Origin: Neocallimastix lanati (nom. inval.)
Taxonomy: Eukaryota > Neocallimastigomycota > Neocallimastigomycetes > Neocallimastigales > Neocallimastigaceae
Assembly: GCA_016946835.1 (NCBI GenBank)
Contig: JACVTC010000109.1
Location: 408,501 to 437,500 of the forward strand
Direction: 5' to 3'
DNA: 29,000 bases
Shown in pieces: positions 1 to 10,158 of the stretch; position 1 is the first letter of the stretch; each line of letters begins with the position of its first letter. A model generated the notes under the pieces. It did not search any database, was not told the DNA's origin, and saw only the letters and a program-made list of their open reading frames with translations. Made by a program: the position numbers and the translations under genes.

Positions 1-3000
1 ATACAATTTTTAATTGGTTCAGTTGCTGCTTCAATAATTGGTTGTTGTTCTGTAACTAGTTGTTCTTCTTCTAATTCCATATCTTTACATGTATTCCTAT
101 TAGCGTAATATTTATTATGTTCATCAAGTAGTTCTTTAAATGAATTTGTACAAGAATTAGACTGGCTATGGCTATTCGTAATCATTGAATTTTCTCTTGC
201 AAAAAGTCCAGTTGTTTCGTTTATTTGGTTATTTCGTTTCATAATACCATATGAAAACTTACTAAAATCTGGTATAGAAAAAATATTATTATTTTCTGTA
301 TTCTAAAAGTTAAAGAATCATATAAAAAAATAGTATAATTAATATTATTACTTTAAATAAATTTTTGAAAATTAATTAATATTAATAAAGAAATATTCAA
401 ACTAACATTATTTGTAAAACATTCTTTATTTGAAGCATTATTTGTAAAACATTCTTTATTTGAAGCATTATTTGTAAACCATTCTTTATTTGAAGCATTA
501 TTTGTAAAACATTCTTTATTTGAAGCATTATTTGTAAACCATTCTTTATTTGAAGCATTATTTGTAAACCATTCTTTATTTGAAGCATTATTTGTAAAAC
601 ATTCTTTATTTGAAGCATTATTTGTAAACCATTCTTTATTTGAAGCATTATTTGTAAACCATTCTTTATTTGAAGCATTATTTGTTAAACATTCTTTATT
701 TGAAGCATTGTTTGTAAAGCATTCTTTATTTAAAGCATTATTTGTTAAACATTCTTTATTTGAAGCATTATTTGTAAAACATTCTTTATTTGAAATTAAA
801 TTTTTATTTTTATATGAATTATTGTGTTTCAAAAATATTGATCTGTTTCTAAATTTTGGAACAGCAAAAATGCGATTTGATTTTTCTTTTACTATATTCT
901 AAAAGAGTTATTATGAATATTAATAAATTAAATTAGTACTATTAATATTATTATTTAAAAATATAATTTATTACTTTTACTTATATATTACATTTACATT
1001 TTGAAATATCTGTTCACTCGATTCATCTTTTAATATTTCATTTGGCTCTGTGACTGGTTTTATAACTGTTTTTTCTTTAATTATTTGTTCTTCAAATAGT
1101 TGCTTTTCAGCTGGTTTAGTAATTGATTTTATAATAGGTGTAGTAACAGATTCTTCAAAAGAACTTTTAATAGTTTCTATAACAGATTGTTCTTCAGAAA
1201 ATTGTTTTTCACTATGTTGTTCTTCAATATGTTGTTCTTCAGTGTGTTGTTCTTCAATATGTTGTTCTTCAATATGTTGTTCTTTACTATGTTGTTCTTC
1301 AATTGATTGTTCTTCAATTGATTGTTCTGCAATTGATTTAATAGTAGAATTATTAACATGTTCAGTAATTTGTTCATTAATTGATTGTACATTAATTGGT
1401 ACTTTAATTAGTCCTTTAGTTGGTTCTTCAACTTTTTCTTCAGCTTCTTCTTCCTCTATTGATTCAGTAATTGGTTCTTCAATTTTTTCTTCAGCTTGTT
1501 CTTCCTCTAATGATTCAATAATTGGTTCTTCAATTTTTTCTTTAATTTGTTCTTCCTCTAATGATTCAATAATTGTTTCTAAAACTTTTTCTTCAGCTTG
1601 TTCTTCCTCTAATGATTCAGTAATTGGTTCTTCAATTTTTTCTTCAGCTTGTTCTTCCTCTAATGATTCAATAATTGGTTCTTCAATTTTTTCTTTAGCT
1701 TGTTCTTCCTCTAATGATTCAATAATTGATTCTTCAATTTTTTCTTTAGCTTGTTCCTCCTCTAATGATTCAATAATTGTTTCTAAAACTCTTTCTTCAG
1801 CTTGTTCTTCCTCTAATGATTCAGTAATTGGTTCTTCAATTTTTTCTTTAGCTTGTTCTTCCTCTAATGATTCAATAATTGATTCTACAATTTTTTCTTT
1901 AGCTTGTTCTTCCTCTAATGATTCAATAATTGTTTCTAAAACTTTTTCTTCAGCTTGTTCTTCCTCTAATGATTCAGTAATTGGTTCTTCAATTTTTTCT
2001 TCAGCTTGTTCTTCCTCTAATAATTCAGTAATTGATTCTTCAACTTTTTCTTCAGCTTGTTCTCCCTCTAATGATTCAGTAATTGGTTCGTTAATTGATT
2101 TTTCAACTACTTCTTCAACAGCTTCTTCAACTAACTTTTCAACTTGCTTTTCAACTTGCTTTTCAGTTGATTGATTAACTGGTTCTTCAATTGATTCTCT
2201 TCTTAACTTACACTTAAATTCTTCTGTTAATTTATTTCTTAGTTCTTCTTTTATTCCACTCATATATTCTTCTTTTAATTCACTTCTAAACTCTTCTTTT
2301 ATTTCATTTCTAAGTTCTTCTTTTAATTTACTTCTTAGTTCTTCTTTTATTCCACTCCTATATTCTTCTTTTAATTCACTTCTAATTTCTTCCTTTATTC
2401 CATTTCTAAGTTCTTCTTTTAATTCACTTCTAAATTCTTCCTTTATTCCAATTCTAACTTCTTCTTTTAATTTATTTCTTAGTTCTTCTTTTACTCCACT
2501 TTCAAGTTCTTCTTTTAATTTACTTATTAATTCATTTTTTAATCCACTTTCAAGTTCTTTTTTTAATTCACTTCTAATTTCTTCCTTTATTCCATTTCTA
2601 AGTTCTTCTTTTAATTCACTTCTAAATTCTTCCTTTATTCCAATTCTAACTTCTTCTTTTAATTTATTTCTTAGTTCTTCTTTTACTCCACTTTCAAGTT
2701 CTTCTTTTAATTTACTTATTAATTCATTTTTTAATCCACTTTCAAGTTCTTTTTTTAATTCACTTCTAATTTCTTCTTCTATTCTAATGCTAAGTTCTTT
2801 TTTTAACTGATTTGTTAATTCTTCTTTTAATTGTTCAATTAAAATTTTAGGAGGATGTTGAAAATACTGTTGAATTTGTTGATGAAGTTCATCAGATTTT
2901 TGTTGAAGTTGTTGATGAAGCTCATCAGATTTTTGTTGAAGTTGTTGTTGAAGCTCATCAGATTTTTGTTCAAATTGTTGTTCAAACTTTTCAAATTTCT

Positions 3001-4375
3001 GATTAAGTTGAATTTGAAGCTGTTGTTCAAAAAGTTTTTGAGACTGTTCAAATTGATGTTGAAGTTGTTCTTGAAGTTGTTGCTCACTTTGCTTTTGAAA
3101 TTGTTCAAATTTTTGTTGAATTTGTTGTTCGAACTGTTGTTGAAGTTTTTCAAATTGTTGTTGAAGCTTTTCAAACTCTTGTTGTACTTGATTTTGAAGC
3201 TGTTGTTCAAATTGTTGTTGAAGCTTTTCAAGTTGTTGTTGAAGTTGAATTTGAAGCTGTTGTTCAAATTGTTGTTGAAGCTTTTCAAGTTGTTGTTGAA
3301 GTTGAATTTGAAGCTGTTGTTCAAATTGTTGTTGAAGCTTTTCAAATTGTTGTTGAAGTTGAATCTGAAGCTGTTGTTCAAATTGTTGTTGAAGCTTTTC
3401 AAATTGTTGTTGAAGTTGAATTTGAAGCTGTTGTTCAAATTGTTGTTGAAGCTTTTCAAATTGTTGTTGAAGTTGAATTTGAATCTGTTGTTCAGAAAGT
3501 TTTTGAAACTGTTCAAATTGATATTGAAAATGTTCATACAGTTGTTGAAGTTGTTCTTGAAGCTGTTGTTCACATTGCTTTTGAAAGTGTTCAAATTGAT
3601 TTTGAAGTTGCTTTTGAATTTTTTGGTGTTGCTTTTGAATTTTTTGCTGTTGTTGTTGAATTTCTTGTTGTTGTTGTTGAATTTCTTGTTGTTGTTGTTG
3701 TTGTTGTTGAAGTTGTTCATTTTGTTGTCGAAATTGTTGATTAAATTGGTGTTCAAATTTCTGTTGAAGTTGATGAAGTTTCTTACATTGTTTTTGAAGT
3801 TGTTCAATTGGTTGTTTAATTAGTTGTTCAACAGGTTGTTCAATTGGTTGTTTAACTGGTTGTTCAATTGGTTGTTTAATTGGTTTTTCAATTGGTTGTT
3901 TCATTGGTTGTTCAATTGGTTTTTTAACTGGTTGTTCTATTGGTTGTTTCATTGGTTGTTCAATTGGTTTTTTAACTGGTTGTTCTATTGGTTGTTTCAT
4001 TGGTTGTTCAATTGGTTTTTTAACTGGTTGCTCAATTGGTTGTTCAACTGGTTGTTCAATTGGTTGTTTCTTTAATTCTTCATTATTTTTGTTTTTCTTT
4101 TCTTTAGAATTCATATCTTCATATTTATGGATTTTATTTCCATTAATTTTTCTTTTAATACTATACTTTAAATTAATTTTTTTGCCTTTAAATAATTCAT
4201 TAACAAGTTTTTTAGTATCAAGGGTTTTTTTAATATTTTTTTTAATAAAATAACCCTTTTTTTGAATACGATGGTACTCATTATCAGTATTTTTTTTTAT
4301 AAAGAAACCTTTTTTTTGAGTACGATGGTACTCATCATCAGTATTCTTTTTCATATTTCTTTTTATTAAAAACAT
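1..4375 (-). CDS. Giant low-complexity repeat/coiled-coil protein, three exons seen, 3' end off the left edge
   Basis: Three exons can be joined in frame: 4375-998 (1126 codons), 898-407 (164 codons) and 302-1 (100 codons plus 2 bases, continuing beyond the window). The introns are 997-899 (donor GTAAAT) and 406-303 (donor GTTAGT). Both are phase 0 and end in TTTTAG followed by AATA. The start is ATG 4375; Met8 is an alternative. There is no signal peptide and the N terminus is very basic. In order the protein has: an 18-residue unit twice (YHRxQKKGFFIKKN core, about residues 12-48); Pro/Gln/Glu/Lys repeats (IEQPVKKP type, about 105-180); a Gln-rich coiled coil built on a 19-residue unit (about 190-530); a Lys/Glu helix (about 540-770); 17-residue SLEEEQAxEKIxEx repeats (about 800-1010); EEQHI-type 5-residue repeats (about 1050-1090); a 10-residue Asn/Cys/Trp repeat in exon 2; and a less repetitive exon 3. 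No family is recognised. A structural, elongated cytoplasmic or cytoskeletal role is possible but is only inference. Confidence 0.75.
402..800 (-). repeat. 30-bp coding tandem repeat, about 13 copies
   Basis: The 30-bp unit (plus-strand core GAAGCATTATTTGTAAAACA, then TTCTTTATTT) encodes ECFTNNASNK in exon 2 of the repeat protein. Copies differ mostly at two adjacent codons: TGT TTT, TGT TTA or TGG TTT. This gives ECF, ECL or EWF. I count thirteen NKE-containing units before the donor site at 406. Confidence 0.95.
1200..1335 (-). repeat. 15-bp coding minisatellite (EEQHI)
   Basis: On the plus strand TGTTGTTCTTCAATA-type 15-mers recur. On the minus strand they encode EEQHI/EEQHS/EEQSI units near the end of exon 1 of the repeat protein. 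Confidence 0.85.
1430..2090 (-). repeat. 51-bp coding minisatellite (SLEEEQAEEK...)
   Basis: A 17-codon unit, SLEEEQA(E/K)EKI(E/V)E followed by xI(I/T)E, repeats about 13 times. All copies keep the frame. Variation is concentrated in the last five residues of the unit. Confidence 0.9.
2210..2790 (-). repeat. Lys/Glu helix repeat containing a 192-bp duplication
   Basis: A 12-residue-like unit (LKEELRNKLKEE type) is repeated. On top of it lies a nearly exact duplication of a 192-bp (64-codon) block: the sequence beginning CATTTCTAAGTTCTTC at 2401 begins again at 2593. The near-identity of the two blocks suggests a recent event. Confidence 0.9.
2860..3720 (-). repeat. 57-bp coding minisatellite and CAA/CAG runs (Gln-rich coiled coil)
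   Basis: A 19-codon unit (FEKLQQQFEQQLQIQLQQQ) recurs at exactly 57-bp spacing; for example TGTTCAAATTGTTGTTGAAG occurs at 3204 and again at 3261. It is flanked by related but degenerate Gln-rich units, a poly-Gln run near 3690-3710, and three SDELxQQLQQK units near 2880-2965. Confidence 0.9.
3800..4070 (-). repeat. Pro-Ile-Glu-Gln repeat block
   Basis: Imperfect 12- and 24-bp units (AATTGGTTGTTC and variants on the plus strand) encode QPIEQPVKKPIEQPMKQP-type sequence. A longer unit, IEQPVKKPIEQPMKQP, occurs three times almost unchanged. Confidence 0.88.
4255..4360 (-). repeat. 54-bp duplication at the N terminus of the repeat protein
   Basis: ACGATGGTACTCAT occurs at 4268 and 4322, exactly 54 bp apart. 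The two copies encode the paired motif YHRTQKKGFFIKKN / YHRIQKKGYFIKKN close to the start codon. Confidence 0.85.
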
Positions 4376-5640
4376 TTTAAAAATAAGTCTTGATTAAAAA
4401 AATAAATAAAACAAATTAAATATGTACAGTGAATGAAATAGTTATTTTAAGATATACTAAAAAAATTAAATATAATATAAAATAAAAAAAAATTTTATAT
4501 TTATTTGTATATGTAAATAAATAAATAAAAAAAGAAAAGAAAAAAAAATTGAAAAGAAAAAGGAAAAAAAGAAAAAATTAATTAAAATTGTAACTCCATA
4601 GAAAAAAAAAAAAATTATATTAAAATTTAATAAAAAAAATAGTTATATTTAGTATACATAGATATTAAACAATATATATTAAATTTAGTATCTAAATAAT
4701 ATAATCTTAGTAAATTTAAATGAATATAACATATATAAATTATTATAGATGGAAATCCCATCTATAACAATTTATTATCATTAAAACTATTTTCATCCAA
4801 TTAAATTTTTGTATTTCATTTCATTAATAAAAAATTGTATTAGTAATATAATAATAAATAAATATATATATGTATTTTTTTAATAATTTTTTATGGTCAT
4901 AGGAATGAAATATTTTCTACACTATTCAATTGTTATATTAGCATGAGCTATAAAAAAAAAAAATTAAAAAATGATATATCTATTCCTCAAAATATTATGA
5001 AATTCTTTTGTAATTATATGATTTAATACCTGTATCACACTTTTCATTATATTTTTCAGGTATTTCACCATATAGAATTAAATATTAACCGTTTTTATTT
5101 TATTTCTATTATTTTCATAAATTAGCTAATGTATTTTAATTTTAAGAATTGTTCTTATAATTATTTTTATAAACCCTCGTTTTTTTATTAACATTTTTAT
5201 TATTGCTTATACATAACTTAAAATTTTAATAAAGCCACATTTAATTTTATCCTTTATTTTTTTTTTTTTTTTTTTTTTGGAACTATTCTATCTTAAAAGA
5301 AATTTTTTTTGGTAAAATTAAAAAATCTTAATTATTACTAAGTTTAATTATATATTATTAAATATAATTTAAAATAAGGTTTTATATTAATCATTTTTAA
5401 AAGAAAACTTTTTTAGGTTTTAACAAATAATTTATAATATTTAATTAATATTATATTATTTATAACTAAAAAGTTTTTATATATTTTATTTAAAAGAGTA
5501 ATACATTTTATTCAATTATTTATTATTATTTATTACTTATTATTATTTATTATTATTTTATTATTATTTATTATTATTTATTATTATTTATCATTATTTA
5601 TTACTTTAGATTACTGCCATTCCAATAACGAAACATAATA

Positions 5641-5671
<31 letters not shown>

Positions 5672-5932
5672 TATTAATAATATTTTAGAATGTTTTATTC
5701 AAAATCATCTTATTTTAATTATAATTAGATTATACCAAAATCAAAAGGTATATTAATTATTAAAACAAAAATTTGTAAAACAAAATTATAATTATTATTA
5801 TTATTATTATAATTTTTTAACTATTATTATTATTATAATTATTATTATTGAAGCTTATAATATTAAACTCCTTTATTTTATTATTTTTATCATTTATAAT
5901 CAATACAAATTCTCTAGATATAGTAATAAAGA

Positions 5933-5971
<39 letters not shown>

Positions 5972-6372
5972 GTTCTAATAATTATAATTAGTATAAAATA
6001 TGATATAAAAGTTTAAAAATTTTCATAAACTATTAAATATTTATATTGGTTCAATTTTTACTACAAATTTTATATTATAAAATTTTAAAACAAAATGTTG
6101 GAAAATTATTTGTTATAAAATAAAATTTTTTAATTTAACTTAATGAAAAATATTATTTTTTTCCACAAATAAAAGTTTTATTGTTTCATTGAATTTAGAA
6201 AAAGTTGGTTCTATTTTATTATTTATCCATATATTTTATATTTTTTTGTATTTTTGTATATTTCATATATTTTGTTTATTTTTTATATATTTCAATTTCA
6301 TGGAATAAAAATAACACATAGAATTTGAATTTATATTTAAATATATTCAAATTATTATAATAATAAACTATA

Positions 6373-6436
<64 letters not shown>

Positions 6437-6690
6437 TGTATAAATATTTATATGAATATTTAATTAGATGAATGAATGAATATAAAAATAATGAATATAA
6501 TAATATGATTATAATATTATTATATTTATATTAATTCAAATATATTTAATTAAATAATAAAAACTATGTTTAACTAAAAATATTTATTTTAGTTTTTTTT
6601 TTTTTTTTTTCACAAAATCAAAAAAAAAAAAAAAAAAAAATACTATATGTTAAATACATGAAATTCTTAAATTTTCAATATAAATAATTT
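4376..6690. other. A+T-rich spacer without a supported gene
   Basis: No coding region is convincing here. It contains a perfect hairpin at 4743-4767, a poly-T run at 5257-5278, a TTA/TTTA array at about 5517-5600, ATA/TTA runs at 5640-5675 and 5790-5850, a 34-base poly-A at 5936-5969, and a 40-base poly-A (6375-6414) running into a TA array to about 6437. A short coding-like stretch on the minus strand near 5000-5080 is discussed under the rejected items. Confidence 0.7.
4743..4767. repeat. Perfect 10-bp inverted repeat (hairpin)
   Basis: TTATAGATGG at 4743-4752 and its exact reverse complement CCATCTATAA at 4758-4767 are separated by the 5-base loop AAATC. The stem includes G/C pairs, unusual for this spacer, about 370 bp upstream of the repeat-protein gene. 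Confidence 0.8.
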
Positions 6691-6720
6691 CTATTATGAA
6701 AAATAATAGAAATAATTTAT
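6680..6720. repeat. 18-bp inverted repeat at the edge of the retrotransposon fragment
   Basis: The arm at 6680-6697 and the arm at 6703-6720 are reverse complements at 17 of 18 positions, around a 5-base loop. The right arm merges into recognisable reverse-transcriptase coding sequence (NNLYGLKQ), so the hairpin sits at the left edge of that fragment. Confidence 0.75.
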
Positions 6721-7415
6721 ATGGATTAAAACAATCATACAAACAATGGTATTCTCACTTTTCAAATTTTTTAAAAAATAATGCTTTCATTCAGTTATCA
6801 TCGGAACCATGTATTTTTAAGAAAATGGCCTGAGGTAAAGCAGTATGCATTATAAGCATATATGAAGATGATTTCTTAATAACCGGTTTAAAACAATACA
6901 TAAAAGAAATTATATATTAAATTAAGAAAATTTTAATGTTTCACAATGCAATCCAACAGATTATATTCTTGGAATTAATAAAGAAAAAAGTAAAAATAAT
7001 CAATATACTATTAATCAAATACTATTTTTAAAAGATATGTTAGAAAATTTTAATATAACAAATATAAGAAATGTAAGAACACCATACACCACTATTTATC
7101 ATGAACTTAAAAACAATAAAAATTTTGACAAAACAACCTATATGAGTGCAATCTGATCACTAATATATCTATTAATATGAACAAGACCTGAAGTTTCCTT
7201 CACCGTTAGCAAAAAATCAAGATGGGCTGAAAATCCTATACTTAAGGATTGGAAAATAGTAATAAATATTTTAAAATATTTAAATTATACTAAATATTAT
7301 AAAATTACATATAAAGGTCAAGGAGAAATAGTTGCTTATGCAGACTTTGATTGTGCCGGAGATCCAACGGATAGAAAATTAACATCTGATATATATTTAA
7401 GTTTATTCCATTGCT
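6695..7415 (+). mobile_element. Ty1/copia pol remnant: reverse transcriptase C-terminal half and RNase H start
   Basis: Conceptual translation in shifting plus-strand frames gives NNLYGLKQSYKQWYSHF, then PCIFKK. Next comes SIYEDDFLITG, matching the YxDD catalytic box of reverse transcriptase (Glu in place of the usual variable residue). Later segments are DYILGINKEKS, TYMSAI..SLIYLL and AYADFDCAGDPTDRKLTSD, the start of the copia RNase H domain. Several in-frame TAA/TGA codons and frameshifts make it non-functional. The order of motifs is that of a Ty1/copia element. No LTR is recognisable. The fragment begins where the opposing minus-strand remnant would have continued. Confidence 0.85.
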
Positions 7416-7429
7416 TACATTATATATTG

Positions 7430-7800
7430 ATTAAATATTTTATTATAACATATCGAATAATTGAAATTGTTCCTTTAATGTCAAGCTTCATAAAGTTCCA
7501 ACTAAATTTTGATTCTAAGGGAATAATTAGCTGTAATTTATCGTGATTTAAAGTGGGTGAAAAAAGTTACTTCAAAATCATTTTAGTGTTTTTGTGTAAA
7601 GCTCCTCTCTACAAGTCGGACTTTATATTTTGAAATATTACCATTGGAATCCAATAGTAGAGATAGGAGTTTTACCGGGAGGAAGAAGATTAACAAATGT
7701 CATAATTTTATTATAATAAAAATTTTGGATTTCAGAATTGATTGCATTAATCCAATGTTTTTTATGCTCTATGCTAATAGCCTATTTATAGAAGAAGGGT
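7430..7800 (-). pseudogene. copia reverse transcriptase N-terminal part (relic)
   Basis: Translated minus-strand pieces include HWINAINSEIQNFYYNKIM, TFVNLLPPGKTPIST, LDSNGNISKYKVRLVERSFTQ and, after further stops, LELYEA then LDIKGT in neighbouring frames. These match the copia RT start: acidic ExWxxAxxxEhxxh, then the D-NG-hxxYKARLVARGFTQ box. The relic stops short of the YxDD region, which is found on the opposite strand at 6695-7415. Confidence 0.8.
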
Positions 7801-8700
7801 GTATCAATGAAAGTTTTGCGAAAATGTTCAGTATAGTCAATAGACATTTCTGGTTTTTTAATGATATCTGGTGAAATAGGGATACTAGGTCTTATAGTTG
7901 ATTCATTAAAAAAAGATTTATATTTCTTTTAATGGGGCGATTTTTGTTGAGGTAATTCATGTTTTGTAAATCCTCTTAATTTTTCTTGCTTATAAGTATT
8001 AAGTGTTGTATTTTGAATATTCTCTTCTTCAATATTGCTTAATATGTAATTTTTCCTTTTAATTACTTCATTAAATACAGGACTTCCTGGCCTTTTTAAT
8101 TGAGAAAGATAATCGGTGTTTGAAATTTTTGTCTTCTTATTCATTATCAGGTTCTAATTGATAATATTTTCTTTTTGTAGAATGTTTATTTAGTAAATAT
8201 TAAGTATCAGTATTTGTCCTTTAGTATTCAGAAGAAGAATCATTAACAGTTGACATGATGATTTCTTCAAAATTTGAAGATAGTTTGTTAACAATATAAT
8301 CATGGCTGTTATAATTTTCATAAATGTTATCAATATCTTCTTCAAAGATTTGTTTCTGATAATTTTCATCCATCATTTCTAGATCTAAATTAAATTCATT
8401 ACCAGAATTGAAGTCAGGTAGAATATTATTACCATTGTCTTAGTTTATTAGTGTAGTGTGAGATGAAGCAATTTAATTGTCATTTGTAAAGTTAATTTGT
8501 TCATCTTTTTGTATATTAACATTGTTGAAGTTGACTTGTTTATAATTGATAGTATTTGTATTTTGATTGTAAGATGCTTCTAAATTTATTATCTTATAAT
8601 CCTTTATATTCATTACTGATACGTAATGAATAATTATCATGATTGAAATGTTTTGTTGGAGTGCTATTAATTTCAGCGTTTCTAAGTGTTAATTTAACTT
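7800..8700 (-). pseudogene. copia spacer between integrase and reverse transcriptase (relic)
   Basis: This is a polar, Asn/Ser/Asp-rich conceptual translation broken by many stops. Examples are an acidic block with NEFNLDLEMMDENYQ near 8370, and at 8144-7929 a 71-codon open stretch with KRPGSPVFNEVIKRKN. Copia elements carry a poorly conserved linker of this kind between integrase and RT. No independent gene is recognised. Confidence 0.5.
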
Positions 8701-8704
8701 GGTG

Positions 8705-9470
8705 TTAATTCATTGAAGCAACTTTTCTATCTAAATCTGTCTTGTGGTCAATAACTATGTAGCAGTTGGATTCTAAGCTAAAACTAAAAAATATTCCTTT
8801 GATAGCATTGTCTTGGAACTTCATTTTATCATTTAATAAATATTTATAATAAGCTCTGTAATTAAAGACTTTTATATATTTCAAACTTGTTTGTTTCTTC
8901 ATCAGGGATTTTGTTTACTATAAAATAAATTTGCATATTTTGTAGCGTAATCCCAAAACTTAATATCCAATTTACTCCATAAAAGAAAAGTCTTAGAGCA
9001 GTTCACAAGAGTATAATTAAATTTTTTGGCTTTACCATTGTTTTCTGGACTGTATGACGAAGAGAAAGTTCTTTTTATTTTATTTATTTTGTAGAAATTT
9101 ATCCGCCTTTTTGATATAGTATTTATAGCCTTGATCGGTTCTAAATTCTTTAATTTTCTAATCAAATTGATTATTAATATATGTGAAGAAATTGATAATA
9201 ATAGCAGGATTTATTTTCTATTAAGAATATCCAGCTTTTTCTTGAAACGTCATTAATAAAATTTAGTATATCTCTCTTGCCAGTAAATGATTTTTGAATT
9301 GGTCCCATTACATCGGAGTATAAGGTTTCTAAGATACTTGTAGTTTTTAGTGTTTCTCTATTGTGTGGTCTTCTCTTTAGTTTTAAAATTTGAAAATCTA
9401 AGCATCTTGAAGTTTTAATATTGTGGACAGATAAGTATTTCTCAAGATTTTCATAGTAGAAGTGACCGAA
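8705..9470 (-). pseudogene. copia integrase (relic)
   Basis: Minus-strand frames give a pre-integrase zinc region (RFGHFYYENLEKYLS... NIKTSRCLDFQ) and LETLYSDVMGPIQKSFTG, with the first catalytic Asp near 9312-9314. Then comes RTDQGYKYYIKKADKF with the second Asp, followed by TFSSSYSPENNGKAKKFN. The catalytic Glu expected in NGxAER is Lys (AKK). The tail at 8902-8705 (IKVFNYRAY... NAIKGIFFSFSLESNCY) matches the conserved copia post-core block. Frameshifts separate the pieces, so it is dead. Confidence 0.82.
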
Positions 9471-9473
9471 TCT

Positions 9474-9869
9474 TCAAATTATGTTGTTATTATCGGTTTC
9501 AAATTTTCCAATTATTTTCTCTTGCTTGTGTTTATTAAGATTCAATGTTAAATAAGCTTTATTAGGAATTATTTTATTTATCATTCCCTCTTGGATTAAT
9601 TTAATTCTACTACTTAAGATTTTATTGATATGATTTGAGTAGAATATATCTTTTAATTTAAAGTTGAATTCATTTAAGTTCCCTTCATATGTTTCTTTTC
9701 CTTCAAATTCATAGATCGAATTGTTTTCATGTCTTAATATGATTTTTTCTTTTGTAAAATTAGTAAAAATACTTTTGAGGCATATTATATACTCAGATGC
9801 ACAGGTATCGAATGTCCAAGTAGTATATTCTTTAGGTTCTTTTTCAACAACGTTTATAGAATTATTCAT
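9474..9869 (-). pseudogene. copia aspartic protease region (relic)
   Basis: This is a 131-codon open stretch. It has TWTFDTCASEYI at residues 17-28, the counterpart of the copia protease active-site box W-x-h-D-(S/T)-G-A-S. The Gly is replaced by Cys, probably inactivating. The following residues (IILRHENNSIYEFEGKETYEG...) fit the rest of the small protease fold. It overlaps the upstream segment (9862-10158) by a few bases in another frame, as expected for a decayed polyprotein. Confidence 0.75.
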
Positions 9870-10158
9870 TAGTATTGTTAATATTTAGTTGAATTATTTT
9901 TGTAGTAGTATCAGTATTTTCATTATTATTATCATCGAATCTCTCAATACCATATAATCCATTATCATACTTGGCCTTAAGTTCATCAAAAGATAATTCT
10001 AGTTCTTCTTTTTTGTTCTTTAGGTTCAACACTACATATATGTTTAGACCTTGTAAATCTTTTATTTCATTGTTTTGAATGTGATTTGTTTTTTCTTTCT
10101 CTAATGTTATATTGATTTTTATTCTTACTATTTGTTTACGAATTGAATTTGCAGTCAT
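9862..10158 (-). pseudogene. copia polyprotein linker between zinc knuckle and protease (relic)
   Basis: An open stretch of 98 codons, charged and Asn-rich, ends in a Thr/Asn-rich tail directly before the protease segment. It lies in a different frame from the zinc knuckle just upstream, so at least one frameshift separates gag from this part. It is unlikely to be an independent gene. Confidence 0.55.

Noticed and set aside
402-800. The 30-bp array as a CRISPR array
   Set aside because: The units are contiguous with no spacers, lie within an open coding frame, and the context is eukaryotic.
4911-4950. Plus-strand MKYFLHYSIVILA peptide resembling a signal peptide
   Set aside because: It ends in a stop after 13 codons and no downstream exon can be joined. 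Chance is likely in A/T-rich DNA.
4995-5085. Short minus-strand coding-like stretch (LYGEIPEKYNEKCDTGIKSY)
   Set aside because: Only about 27 codons, with no flanking exon, no clear splice sites and stops on both sides. The composition looks protein-like, so it may be a gene relic, but nothing identifies it.
7644-7874. Plus-strand open frame of 76 codons
   Set aside because: It lies antisense to the copia RT relic; the minus strand gives recognisable RT motifs, so this frame is a shadow.
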